Source: Gymnorhina tibicen
Taxonomy: Eukaryota; Chordata; Aves; Passeriformes; Artamidae
Direction of reading: 5' to 3'
DNA: 64,000 bases
Assembly: GCA_013399875.1 (NCBI GenBank)
Contig: VXAZ01001050.1
Span: 404,301-468,300 of the forward strand
Part shown: piece by piece, positions 40,380 to 52,360 of the stretch
Numbering within the stretch: position 1 is the stretch's first letter
How the letters are laid out: each line of letters opens with the position of its first letter
Notes under the pieces: model-generated
Databases searched by the model: none
The model's input: only the letters and a program-made list of their open reading frames with translations
What the model was told of the DNA's origin: nothing
Program-made: the position numbers and the translations under genes

Positions 40380-41719
40380 TTAAATGAAGTAGCAAGACTC
40401 AAGCTTGCAAAAGTCTCTTTGCAAGATGCAGGCTTTATGAGAGATACAATTTACAAATATTTTAGAAGAAAAAAAGAAAATAAATTCAAAATTTTTGTTA
40501 GTCAAAAAGGTATCACACTAAAAAAATGGTATTTTATTATCTCAGGCATCTATTGTGTGTTACACTGAGGTTAACTTCATATCATACTTGAGTCAAAGTA
40601 GAGACTATATAAGGAAAACGTTCTATTGTCTCCATTCTACTAATCTTTTTTATTTTTTACGTGTGTATAGTCCTTTATTTTTGTATTTTCATTATTTTAT
40701 TTTCTGATCTCTTTTCAAATATAATAAGATATCAATTCTAGACTAAACATGTTAGGATTCCTTTTTCCTCTTAGATCCCTCTACTTTTGCTGACATTTTT
40801 CTGTGTGTTTGGATTCCAGCAATTTTGTCATCTCTGCCAGGAGACAGGGGAGTATGTGAAACTAGGAAACTTGTAAGCTAGAAAAGACTCGACTGAATTC
40901 CAGTGCAGAGCCAGTTCTGTGCTTCTTCCTATGGCTGAAGGACGATACATTAACTGATAGTGCTATGGTATGTGCACAAACCTTGTAAAGCTTTCCCTAA
41001 ACACAGGAGAAAAATGGTTCCCCAAGTTGTACCCTAATGACACAAAACACAAAGCCAGGAGAAAAAGTAACAAAAAACCCCCCCAAAATATAAATAATTT
41101 TAAGATACACAGAAAGTTCAAAACCTCTACCCTGTGTGAAATCCAGTCTTCACCTGGAAGGCAAGACATCCGTTATAACTGACTTGATTAAGATTGTACT
41201 TCTCAGTCCTGATTTAAAGGAAATTGTGAACTCAGTTTGAATTATATCTTCCACTGAAATGGAAAGCTCAACTAAGTCTGCTTAGCTTTTACCTTAGGTA
41301 TAGTTAAGTAATTTGTGCCAGAAATCAACACAATTCCAAATAATTTAATACAATTTTGTGTAAGAAATATATAAGAAAAAATGTTCTATAAAACTGGCAA
41401 GCCTGGACAATTCAAAGGACATGGTATCAAAAATGAGGTTGATGCTCAACCAGTTTGAATTCCTGCAACTATCTTCATCAGAATAGTCAAGAGCTGGCTC
41501 CTGGAGCAGCCATGATCCTCTTCTAATTGCCATGTCTGTGTCAATGATCATATCAGAGAACCTCCTTGGTAGGGAGGCAGGCAGGTGGGAAGAGACAAGT
41601 AAAAATATTTTAGGAATAACCTAAGATTTTGGACCAATTCTACTTTGCTAAGGTTATATATTATGGCAGAAGTTCACAAAGCTACTACCAGGATCTAACT
41701 GACTGAAAGACAATATTAG

Positions 41720-42341
41720 CCTTTTGCCTTGGTTTGAAAGACAAATGTCTGCTAAGGAAGGCAGGAGCACCCCTTGGAATGGAAAATGCAACCCCCTTCC
41801 CTCCGAATTGTTACAAATTTGAAATTAAGGGGCTTTCAGGCGAAGATACGAGGAATAGGAATAATAGTTTTTTACTTATATCTATCTATCTCTCTATATA
41901 ACAAAGCAATAATACAGAGACACTGGTTTAACCTGGCAGAGTCAGGGTACAACCTGGCACCCTGCCGGGCAGGGTGTTGGTAGCAGTCCGATTCGGTGGT
42001 GGCTGCAGTTCTCTTTGAAGTGGTTCTGTTGAAGCAGTGATCTTGTAGAAAAGGTCTGATCCTTCTCAGAAGGTCCAGTGGTGGTTGCATAGCTCTTGTC
42101 CACTAGGATCCCAGTACATAAGGCTGCTTGTGCTGTTCCAGACCCCAGATTTTATCCTGGTGGGAATGCTTGGCTCCTTCCCCCTGGGCGGAGCATCTCA
42201 CAATGGGCTGGTGAGTCATGGGGCAAGGCACTGATGGGCCCATTAACAGGAGATAGTCCGGAGGGAGGAGGCAAGGAGCATTGCTACACCTGGTCTCAAC
42301 AGCTCATGGTAATAGAATACACTGTAACCCAGAACACCTTT
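41720..42341 (-). mobile_element. Solo ERV LTR with 5-bp target duplication
   Basis: On the minus strand the element starts TGTTCTGGGTTACAG at 42336 and ends with CAAGGCA at 41725, giving a 612-bp LTR with canonical TG...CA ends. It is flanked by identical CCTTT at 41720-41724 and 42337-42341, a 5-bp target-site duplication that confirms the boundaries. The body matches, from memory, an LTR frequent in songbird genomes. A TATA-like word (ATAAAATC, complement of 42147-42154) lies in the promoter position. No internal retroviral genes are present, so it arose by LTR-LTR recombination. A 5-bp duplication would fit ERVL-type integration better than the 6 bp usual for ERVK, but the class should be searched. 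A (TATC)n run at 41879-41892 interrupts it. Confidence 0.9.
41879..41896. repeat. (TATC)n run inside LTR
   Basis: Three TATC units pass into CTCTCTATATA. The run lies in the 3' part of the minus-strand LTR, near where the R/U5 polyadenylation signal is expected, and may have replaced it. I see no intact AATAAA in that part. Confidence 0.7.
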
Positions 42342-43754
42342 ATAACAACATTATAGAGAGCAAAGCGGGGATACTTATTTTAACTTCAAGGTCCGTCTCA
42401 CAGATTATAGTGTGGTAAGTGTGGATTTACATTATGCTAGTTGATCTGTTATATACTATTTTATTTATGCACACACATATATATATACACACATTATAAT
42501 ATATACAACCTTGTACTCTGTGGCAAAAGTGCAGTAGGACACCCATCACACAAAGGAAGTAAATTGCTCTACCTCACATTTAATGTGAGAAAACGAATGA
42601 GAAAAGTGGTTTCTCTGCAGTAATGGCTAGACTGATACAAATTCATTTCATACCTTACAATGACTTTTCTTTATGTCAGTTCCTGTGAGACCATGAATGG
42701 GCTCTCTCATATTTACATAGCTGTTAAGGATTTATATTTTGATTTATTAGGGATATGTTTCAACAGATTCTACATCAACTGCATAGGGAACTCATAGTTA
42801 ACTGAGTCAAGAGTGAAATTCAATCATGATTGTGTATAAGGCAGTGAAAGTGATGGATGTTAAACTCTATCAGGGACATACTATTGTAGTACTATTGTAC
42901 TGGAGAATATTTCTCAGTCTTACTATGCACTGGGTTTAACCTATCATTAGATACAACACAATTCAAAAATATTTAGAAATAGGTGAAAATTTGATTTATT
43001 TAAAATCTAACCAATGCAAATTATGAAGAGGAACTGAAATAGATTAATTTGAATTCCAGTTACATAAATGTATTAGGGGCTTTCCTGTCCCTTAGGATAT
43101 TTCTGTCATCACATATGACTAGGATTCTAGGGAGCAGGTCTTTTCCTATCTGGAGCTTTATAGTTGTGTTTGTGATATGAGTCACTTTGTCTTTTCTTTA
43201 GCTGATTTAATAAAAGCCTATAGAAAATAAAGTTCTGACACTGAAATTGTCCCAAAAGACTAACAAAGGCTAGATATTTCTTGAACAAAATTGGTTTTTT
43301 ATATAAACCTGCTTCACTGAAATATATGAATCTACATATTTCTGTATTTTACTGTAAGTGTATACAAATTATGACATGAAAAGTCACTAATGCTTAAAAT
43401 GTCATTTTAGTCTTAGTGAAAATTTTTACAAAACCAATTCAAGAGACATACATTTTTGCCTCGAGATATAAAAATGCAACACTATCTTTCTGAAATCAGT
43501 ATGAATAGATTAAAATAACTGGTTTTGCATGCCACAGTACACGGTAGTTATCATTGTCACACACAAATAGCATCAGTCTTTCAAGGGGATCACTAGACAT
43601 GAAACTTAGAAAATGCACTCTCCAGAATATGTCATTATAATGACTATCCAGTTATTCAAAACAAATTTTTATAGTGTAGAATATGGTTTCCACTGTACAA
43701 AATCAAAGGCTTATGTTTATTTTGAAGTAGTATTCAAAATGGTGTTTAATAGTA
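42342..43754. other. Unique noncoding sequence between two LTRs
   Basis: It contains a short CA/TA microsatellite at 42471-42495 and otherwise nothing recognised. It shows no retroviral gag, pol or env resemblance, and the two flanking LTRs are of different families and opposite orientation. The interval is therefore not a provirus interior. Confidence 0.65.
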
Positions 43755-44120
43755 TGTGGGAATTAACAGCAGATTACTAAGCCTGTCTGGCTACTACATT
43801 GATCTTAGCACAATTTGTTTGTACCTGTGAGAAACTTAGTGTTAACAGAAGCAAGAAACCAAAACAGCAGAGCTGCAGCTGGTGTTTTCTAAATGATTAG
43901 AATGTTTAGGATGGCTTTGTTACTGATAGCTAAGAATAGCATTGTAGCTAAATGATAGCCAATGAATCTACTGTAGTGGTTAAGTAGCCAATAGTAATGT
44001 AACATGAATGATAAACATAGCAAAGTCTATAAAATCTCTCTGGAGTTTGAATAAAGACTCTTTTGCCTGAAAGTGAGTCCTGGGGTATTCGTGTTGCTTT
44101 CCGCCTCAACAGCAACAACA
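43755..44120 (+). mobile_element. Compact ERV solo LTR
   Basis: The element runs from TGTGGGAATT (43755) to ...AGCAACAACA (44120), about 366 bp. It carries, in order, two CCAAT boxes (43959-43963 and 43988-43992), a TATAAAA box (44028-44034), an AATAAA signal (44050-44055) and a U5-like end with GTTGCTTTCCGCC. The signals are in the right order for a retroviral LTR on the plus strand. The very close TATA and AATAAA imply a short R region, as known for alpharetrovirus LTRs. GTA follows the right end and precedes the left end, a 3-bp candidate duplication that is too short to be firm. No proviral genes lie nearby. The retroviral class is not assigned. Confidence 0.8.
44028..44055 (+). promoter_or_regulatory. 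LTR TATA box and polyadenylation signal
   Basis: TATAAAA at 44028-44034 and AATAAA at 44050-44055 are 15 bp apart, with CCAAT boxes about 40 and 70 bp upstream of the TATA box. Together they form an intact-looking promoter/terminator module that could act as an alternative promoter or poly(A) site. Confidence 0.55.
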
Positions 44121-46935
44121 GTATCTTTTTTCTTCTTTCTTTATAATCTCTGTTGAATCAAAAATACATAATTTAATTCATATTATCTCCTTGTGTAGTC
44201 TTTGGAAGAGGTGGAAAAAATATAGCCAAAGAACTGGCAATATGATGACAACTATCACATTGTGTGTAATTGTATCTATCACCAAATAAACCCATACAGA
44301 TGTGGTCATAGAGTGGAAAACAAATATTCTTTAATAAGATTTGTCTGTTTCTGCTATAAAGCTATGAACTGGATGTCAGGTTCGCTTCTTGACATCAACA
44401 GGAAATACAATTTAGTGAAGAAGGATGTGATAAAGAAATTTGGATGGGTGTCCCTGTCGTGAGGACACCTCCACTGTCTCACCAAGATGCTCTGGGGTGC
44501 ATTTGGACCTTCTACCTCACAACTATTCCTGCTACAAGACAGCAGTGAAGGAAGGCGGTGGAAAGGAATTTGTGTAAAAAATGGCTTGGCTTACAGATCT
44601 CAGACTGCCAAAATCTTCTGAATCAGATAGTCCAAAAATTATAGTCTTAACATGTAGAGTGAGGCACAATGCCTTTGTTTTTAAAAAAAAATATCCAGCT
44701 GGCTTTCAAGGTTAAAACTATTAATAATCAGTAATTTCAGTTAGAGCAGTTACAGAGAACTACATAACTACAGACAGGATACAATATTAATCTGAATTTA
44801 CAAAATAGATGTTTCTGTCACACACAGAATCACAGAGGGAAAGAAGACAGAAAAATATTTACCATCTAAGAGAGAGAGGGGGTTGTAAAAAACAAAAGCC
44901 ACCTGCCAAATAAGCTCTTCAGGAATGTAAATATATGTCTTTGCCAAATTTACATCTGTTCATAGAGGAAAAGCATGATGAGAAAATTCATCAGCAAACA
45001 GAAAATTTCCAGAAAGGAACATTAAGAGTCAGCAGATAATCTTGACACATAAATATGCATATTATAGGCAGAAATTAAAGAATGTTAAATTTTCAAACCA
45101 GAAGTCTAACACATGAAAAAATCTCTGCATTGCATTTTTAATACCTATATTGAAATCTGTTTTAGTTACCCAGATCACTCAAAGTATCTCCAGTGAGCAT
45201 TAGCTACCACAAAATTTCTGGAGTTGAATTTCAAGGCAGGTAACAAACTAGTCTTTGTCAGGGACATAGAATCTGGATTGCCATTATTTTCTTTATAAAA
45301 CTGTAGAAAACAGAGTATAGAGATATTACAAACCTACTGATGTCTGAGTAGGCAACACATTCTTGGAAAGCCCTAGGAAGCCCTGAAGTGGCTTAAAGAC
45401 AACCTTGCGTTTCTTGATCCAATCACAAGAACAGTGTTAAAAATAAGACCCTTTTTTTATTCTAAAGAAATATTTGTTTATGCTTTTTTATCAGTTACTC
45501 AAGATATCAACTGCATACTTGGGATATTGTAAGGAAAAGCGTATATCTGTTACCCTGCTTCCCAGTCCTCATAGATGCCTCATATAATTTATGCTGATAG
45601 AAGATTATTAGGTCTATCTTTTGTATAATTTCTTGATAAAGGGGTTGTTCCCACTTACAAATGAAGCAATTTTAATGTGCTCTTGTTTATACACTTTGCA
45701 TTCTATTTTGGAAATTTAAAATAACCTTGCTATTGCAATTAGTAAATAGTAACGCCTCTTTACACTTGACAACAGGGCTCACTGTAAATGAGAATCATAC
45801 AGGGTGTAAAGGTAGCATAAACTGATGAAACACCATGTAGGAAGAATTCAGTACAATATATGCTTTAGAAATACTTAGAAGTCAGAGTAAAACTTAGGTC
45901 TAGTCGAAATAAAGTTTAATATTTTTTTCTACCAAATAGGACGCATCTTTTTGCTGACCAGTTTGTTACCCTGGATTTAGTCCCCTTCATTTATTCATAT
46001 CAACACTTCTTCAATATTCTTTGAATTGAGGTCTTCATTTTACTGCAAGTCAGTTTCAAGTCCAAATAACTTCTTAAGATTGCTCTGTCAGACATTTATG
46101 TATCAGTGTACATGTTTTCAGTGTTCATTATTGTTTACAGTATCTTCTAAAAAGCTTCAGATTACAATGAATTTACTTTTTATTTTATGCTTTTCATTTA
46201 CTGTAGCAAACTGAAACTTCCTCTCTTCTCCTTGCTTTTATTACATGGTGGAAACCTCTCAGTGTTTGTAGGGGGAAAATAGGTCTGGAAAAGATATATC
46301 TCTCACTTGACTATTGTAATTCACCACTACCCAAAAGGAGGTCTTCGTACTTTCAGAAATTTTGTACTTGACCGCTTTCATGCTGTAGAATTCCAGAATG
46401 TCATGAATTCCTTTGGAAGTATAAATAATGATGCCTACAGAGACTTACACATTGACAAGAATTGAACAGTTGTGTTTCCACAGCTCCTACTCACAACACA
46501 GACATCATAAGCATCTGCTTCATGCCACAGAAAGGAGCAACAGAGAACAAAAGAAAAGGAAGTAGCATTAGGGTCTGCCAGAAATGTCAGCTCAGTATAT
46601 CTTATATCTACATAAGCCTCCAGAGTCCACTAACCAAACAGCAGCTGAACGAATAGAGTTTACACAGATGCCTAGAGGAAAACCCACTGGTGACTAGTGG
46701 TGATTCTGGGACATGAAATCCTGCCCATTTGCTGCATCACAAAGAGAATTTTATGGGATTATGGAGTACAAGAACTAGAGACATTCAATGAAACTGTCAA
46801 GGAGCAGGATTCAAATAAAAAAAAGAAGGGAAAAGGCTAAAAATACACAAACAAATGTTTGTTCTTCTACATGGGCAGTTTGAATCAACTGCTCACAGAT
46901 CTTATTAGTCCATTGTCTATACTACATGCACATTA

Positions 46936-46999
46936 GACTGCTCCTGGCACAAACAAAATGGTCTCTGACTGCTCCTGGCACAAAAAAAAAATCGTCTCT
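46936..46999. repeat. Imperfect tandem duplication, about 31-33 bp
   Basis: Both copies start GACTGCTCCTGGCACAAA and end GTCTCT (46936-46966 and 46967-46999). They differ in the A-rich middle, where the second copy has a longer A run. The duplication is local. Confidence 0.85.
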
Positions 47000-47704
47000 C
47001 CTCAAGCACTGTTTGGCAGTGGTTTGGTGATTGGATTGGTTTATTGAGCAGGTCAGTGAGGAGTGGGGACATGAGAGTGCAGTTTCTGTTTCTTTTTTTC
47101 CGCACCAGCGATATTCTAATAAACTTTACATTTCACACATTTTTATGCCTTTCAATTCTACCTGTACCTGTATTTTCGTCCTCCTTTCACAGTAAAAATG
47201 AACAGACTCCCTGTCATTATTTGTTTGTAATGTCTTTTTTCATGATGTGCCCAGGACAAATTTTAAAAATAGTGTTTAAAAGGAAGAAAGGTAATGTTAT
47301 TAAATTCCTGATATCACAGAGTAAATGGATGTGGGGAGAAAAAGAAAATAATTTAAAAATTAAATAGTAAAATTTCTTTCTAGAGGTGTCATTTTTGTCA
47401 TAAAATTATTACATTTTACAGGCTGTCTTTTAACACAGATTATTATTATATTTCATAATTCAGCTTTTAATATTGTCCATCAAACCAAACACACTATAGA
47501 TTAGACTGCTTTATATATTAATTTCCCAAAGTAAAAAAAGAATAAAGCCCTGTAAATTTTGTAACAGTGACATATGAAATTCACTTGAACTTCTTTTTTT
47601 AGTAAGTGAGCATTATGTTTTGTAGTTACTGTTAGCTTGGTACATTTGATTAAATTTAAACAGAAAACAACAAAATATATTTATTGCAAGATCTGCCCTT
47701 TTTT

Positions 47705-47860
47705 TTTTTACACTGCCTTGCCAGATCATACCTGGAAAAGTGTTTGCAATCTGGCAACCTACCTCAAATTTCCTCTAGCATACCTGGGAATTTAAGGAAA
47801 GTTGGTCCTCTGAAGGCACAGAGAAGGCTGCTCTAACACAAATGAGAATAAGTAAATTAA
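47705..47860 (+). mobile_element. Possible very old CR1/L3-like fragment
   Basis: Words such as GATCATACCTGGAAAAGTG, CAATCTGG and CACAGAGAAGGCTGCTCT recall, in the same order, the CR1/L3 ORF2 C-terminal coding region (the segment around RPHLE and the following RVQRRA). Divergence is high, and the match is by eye only. Confidence 0.35.
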
Positions 47861-50624
47861 GGGGAAGAACACATGAAAGATTGGAGATGCAATACTAGAA
47901 GTAACAAGATTATATTGATATATTCAGATTATTGATTTTTTTTTTCTTAGCGTAATACATTTCTAATCTTGGAAGGAAATGGTCAACTTCAGCTGAGTCT
48001 CTAATGCTTCTGATGAAAAGCCTCAGAAAGTATTATCTTTCTTAATATTTTTAAGTAAACCTAAGATTTTCCCTGGATGTGAGGATTTTTGTTTGGGATA
48101 AGATTTCTGATATAAAAACATTGCTCTGCAGTTATAGTTCAGGTTCCATTTTTGATGTACATAAAATACATTTTTTTACAAATATACTCAGACGTTGTTT
48201 GACAATTAAATCTTTGATGGCCATGTGACGTGAACTTCTGACATCTATTAAAAAAATCAGTATTTTTCAGCATATTTTAAAAGGATTGAGATATTAATTG
48301 CTAAAAGCAATGATCTTAAGCTAAGCAGCTTTGAACAAAGATTTCACAAATAATTATGACCCTTAAAACACTTATTTTTTGTTGGCATATAATGTAGTCA
48401 GGAGAAAATATAGTCATCACACCCAAACTAAAATCTGCTCTTAATTAATTATCCAAAACCCTTTAGACTTCTCAGATCAAAGCAAATATTGTTAAAAGTA
48501 AATTTTCAAGTCTGTTTGAATCCTTGTGCATTTTACTTTTACCATGATATTTATTCAAAATAAAAGGTAAATATTTATTTTCTTCTGTAGAATTTAATTC
48601 TTTCATAAAAAAAGAAATAAAATTATCTGGAGGAAGCCCTTAAATCTGCTTCTCCCATCACTGAAACATGAAAAAATAATGCTTGTATCAAAAATATGGC
48701 CAACTGAGGGGGATTATTTTATACAATGGAATTTTTCTCATTTTTCTTTCCCAGATAACTTTAGATTTGGTTTCAGCTGCCAATAAAATTTTATGTCTAA
48801 GGTTAAAAAACAATTGTCAAACAAACAGTGCAATGTATTTTAACAGTTTTATTGTAAAGATTTTGTCCTATAAAGATCTTTCTACATACTTGCTGCAGAG
48901 GAACCTGTGGTTAAAACCATTCAGCAGCATTCAGAAGCTCTAGGTTTTTAACACTTAACATTGTTACAACCATCTGAATGAACCTTTGGCAGTCATGTAG
49001 GTCTGGGCAAATTCTCAAATGTGTTCTTTGCTCTCATTTTATAAACCAAGCTTCTCAGATATGTCTCAGGTGACCATGTGCTTATGTGTTTCCCTGTTTC
49101 CTGGCCTGTGGTTCAGATCCTGAGCTGCAAAAGAGAAGTAGCGATACTTATCATACCTGTGAGAATAAGTCTGTCAATACTTATTCAGTTAGTTGAATGA
49201 CAGATCATTTAGATAATAAGAAAGGACACAAAGTGGACAAAACCTGGCTCCTTTTGTTGAGTCTTGTCAAATTCTTGATGAGGATATAGGTCATAGTGAT
49301 AGATTCATAGATATTTTGCATTTCCTAATGTGACTAAAAGATCTGGGATCCCTTTACTCAAACTGGGACATTATTTCATGAATCCAAATTCTTGCTTAGG
49401 TCAGTAGAGTGATAGAAATTCTTAAAAGGCATAGGTACAAAAGCTATGTAATCAAAATCAGTTCTGACACCAGTAACACATCTTTCTCAATGAAAGCTGT
49501 GAATTATTCCATCTATATTCGTAGTATGGAGGGGGAGGGCACTAAAGTGTTCATCAGTTTTGTTGGTTTTTTGCTGTTCCTTTCTGTTTCAGCAGATGCA
49601 TTGGATTTTATTTAAGTGCTTGCTTGGAATTCACATTTAGAGACGAGTATTGCTATCATCTTGAATTCTGCTTTATTCTGGGTCTAATATACTATGGACC
49701 CAAAAATTAGGAGTTTTGCTTGTTTGTTTTTCTGTTTTCAAGTGTACTAGCAGAAGGAAGGGATCAGGTGTATCGCAATTCATATAAATCCCATGCATGT
49801 ATGCATCAGGCACCTGGAATCCGGTTACTTATGGGTGGGTGCTCTGCACATTTGGGTCAAGGAGATTTGGAAGTTAAGTTAGAAAGAAAAGAAATGGCAT
49901 GTGAACACCAGATATGCTATGCTTTTGATACAATGTTCATATCATTGCTCTAGTAAATTTATTTCTGTATATACTATGCAGAATTCCTAATATTGTCCAT
50001 CCGGACTAAAAAGCCTATTAAATATGAGTATATGATGGACCTGGGAGAAAATTACTTTGGGGAGTTTTTGAATTGTATTTTTCTCTCATGGAAAACACAG
50101 AACATTTGTGTTTCACTCTGAGATCTGACAGATAGATACATTTATTTATCGTGAATGATGCTTTTAAAATTGCAAGCTAGATTGCCCAGTATTATAGGGA
50201 ATGGCTTTGTATAGAGCAGTCAAGCATAAGGGAAACAAACATAATGAAAATGAAAATGTTAGCCACTGCTATTTTGCACATCTCCCCTAAAGAAGACAAA
50301 CAGTTTTCTGAACACTGGAGGACTTTGAAGGGCCTACTAAACAGTAATCTTGACAAAACAATTCCATCACTTTTCATAGACTTAAAACTGGGACTTCTGT
50401 TCCTCTGGAAGCCTACTGTGTTCTTATTTACCTATATTGGTCCAAAACTTTTTCAAGTTTAGAGCTAGAATCCTTTCAACTCTGTCTTCAGATTGACTCA
50501 CCACTGCCAGTATTAACAGCTGAGTAGGTTGCTATATTTCATCTAAACACACTTTATCACATTTTTCTATTGCCCATATGACAGAAACTCCAAGAGCTTA
50601 CAGCAGCAGTGCTGCTATGGATGG

Positions 50625-50712
50625 ATCCTGTGAAGTACTAGGCATCCCTTGGCAAGGTGCTCAGCATCCACAAACCCCATGGGCTGAATGACATTCAGCA
50701 TCTGTCAGAATC
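50625..50712. repeat. Possible ancient amniote interspersed repeat
   Basis: The words AAGGTGCTCAGCATCCAC, CATGGGCTGAATGACATTCAGCATC and CAGAATCAAG resemble an old interspersed repeat common in turtles and crocodilians, in which GTGCTCAGCAC and TCAGAATCAGG words recur. The family name is uncertain and the match weak. Confidence 0.3.
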
Positions 50713-52025
50713 AAGTTCTTTGCCCTTAAAGTTGCAGCTTTTCAGCAGAATGAAGGCATGTTGTCCTAAAGCTATAATATTGCTCCATAAAAGAAATTCT
50801 GGACAAGATTTTTAGCATTTGAAATGATAATAATATTAATGACCTTTGTGTCATTATCTATTGCATCTATTTGCACTGAAATAGTATGTTATAAGCTGTG
50901 TTTAGGTCAGCATAACCCTCTGCAGCTGCTGATGTACCTTAGAGGCGGGCCAATGACTTTTTACAGCTTTTACTGCAATTTAGAAAGAAAGCGACAAAAT
51001 TATCTCCTAGAGCAGCTTGTTTACCAGAAAGGGAAAAGAAACCCTAAAAGCAAGTCCATCAAAGTATAGTTTGCCCAGAGAACTCAAAATGGAAGGTAAA
51101 GGAACACAGCTATTTTGTAAATAAACTGTTTAAGGTGCAGAAAGAACAGAAAAGAAAAGAGTTTGCTCTGTAAGAAGAAATTAGATTTTATTATTGTTTA
51201 CCACCATATCTGCTGATTTTATTTTGGCTTGATCACAAAGTTGTGATATTGGACTATTAAAAATTTTAAATGGCAAATTTTCTTTATGGTGGCAGCATCA
51301 TAAATTTTTTATAAGAACTGTGTTGAGTGTCACAAGGAATTTTATAATGCAAATAATTTAATATCAAGCTCTGCATGAGTTCATCCACTTAGAGCCAAGT
51401 TTCACATCCTGGAGCCCTCTTCAGGTGCTTTAGAATTTTTCCAGAGTATGATCAAAAATTTCTTTCTGTCCCAGCACTGTTTTCCAGAATGTATTCTCTG
51501 GACAGTTCTCAGAAAATTTATTTGACTGTTGATACCAAAGATTCCTTCACAGATTATGGATCATTTACAGAAAATTAATTTTGAAGGTCTCAAAAATATC
51601 TGAATAGCCAGATCAAACTTGGATGTATACATGCTATTCTTGGCAAAACATGTCTGCAGGTCTCTAGATCCATAGGTAATACCTCTTTCTCTCCCTGTCA
51701 GTATAGAATGTGATAGTCTGCTGTTGCAAATCACTGCTTAGTGTGGCCAGGCAAAGGGATCCTGTGACTTTCAGTATATAAAATATTTTGAGCAAGACTG
51801 CAAAAGACCTTCAAAATATATCTAAAACAAGTTATCAACTACTACTGATCTGTCATGTTTTGGTTTTTTTTTCTTGTTTAATTATCTTTACTAAATTCTA
51901 CAAATTTGTATTTCACAGATGCGTTTCTGGATCACAGCATGAGGTGTCTTCTAAATGAAAATGACTATTGGATAAAATTGTCACAGGGGCATCTCATAAA
52001 TAACCTTATTATAAATGACAATATT

Positions 52026-52360
52026 GTGAGTTGGAAGGGCCCCACAAGAGGTCATCGAGTCCAACTCTTAAGTGAAGTGGCCCAGTTGTACCAGTTTAGT
52101 GTGATACACCTCATCAAAGATATATAATTGTGTTTCACACATGAGGAAGGAGGCAGAGGAGCTTTCCTGTGCTGACTGAGATGTAGATATCTGAAAGCCC
52201 ATATTGGGCAAGTCTTGCTGTGCTCCTGCAACAGAAACACATAGGCTTTTCTTAGTGCATTAGCCATACTTCTAACCTACACTGGACAATTTTTTCAAAG
52301 GTTCAGTGTGACAGTACTCTGTATGCAAAACCTTCTTCCCTCTTCCATTTACATCCAGTA
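52026..52360 (-). mobile_element. Old CR1 LINE fragment, antisense
   Basis: The first 40 bp read GAGTTGGAAGGG...GTCATCGAGTCCAACTC, the reverse complement of the strongly conserved CR1 3' end. After a diverged middle, the segment at about 52298-52358 (GGTTCAGTG..., AAAACCTTCTTCC, a CATCC word) again follows the CR1 antisense consensus in the right order and spacing. It is a 3' fragment in minus orientation, older than the copies at 12716 and 55766. The ATTCTATG tail has decayed. Confidence 0.75.

Larger units (their letters stand above)
26488..41719. other. Long unique AT-rich noncoding region
   Basis: About 15 kb without a recognisable gene or clear interspersed repeat. Small features are a 20-bp imperfect tandem duplication at 27139-27178, a GT-rich tract at 29899-29980, a TA dinucleotide run at 30278-30304, a CCCTTG hexamer run at about 33607-33632, an acceptor-like site with a 34-codon open tail at 38551-38655, TAAT-dense segments at about 38180-38400 and 39620-39790, and a CCAA run at 40363-40379. 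The low repeat density and TAAT clusters would suit a regulatory gene desert or a very large intron. Confidence 0.6.
44121..52025. other. Unique AT-rich noncoding sequence
   Basis: No gene is recognised. Within it are a 31/33-bp tandem duplication (46936-46999), a faint CR1-like fragment (47705-47860) and a faint ancient-repeat match (50625-50712). The remaining sequence is AT-rich with scattered A and T runs. Confidence 0.6.

Noticed and set aside
42342..43754. Interval between two LTRs as a provirus interior
   Set aside because: The LTRs differ in sequence and orientation, and the interval shows no retroviral coding resemblance.
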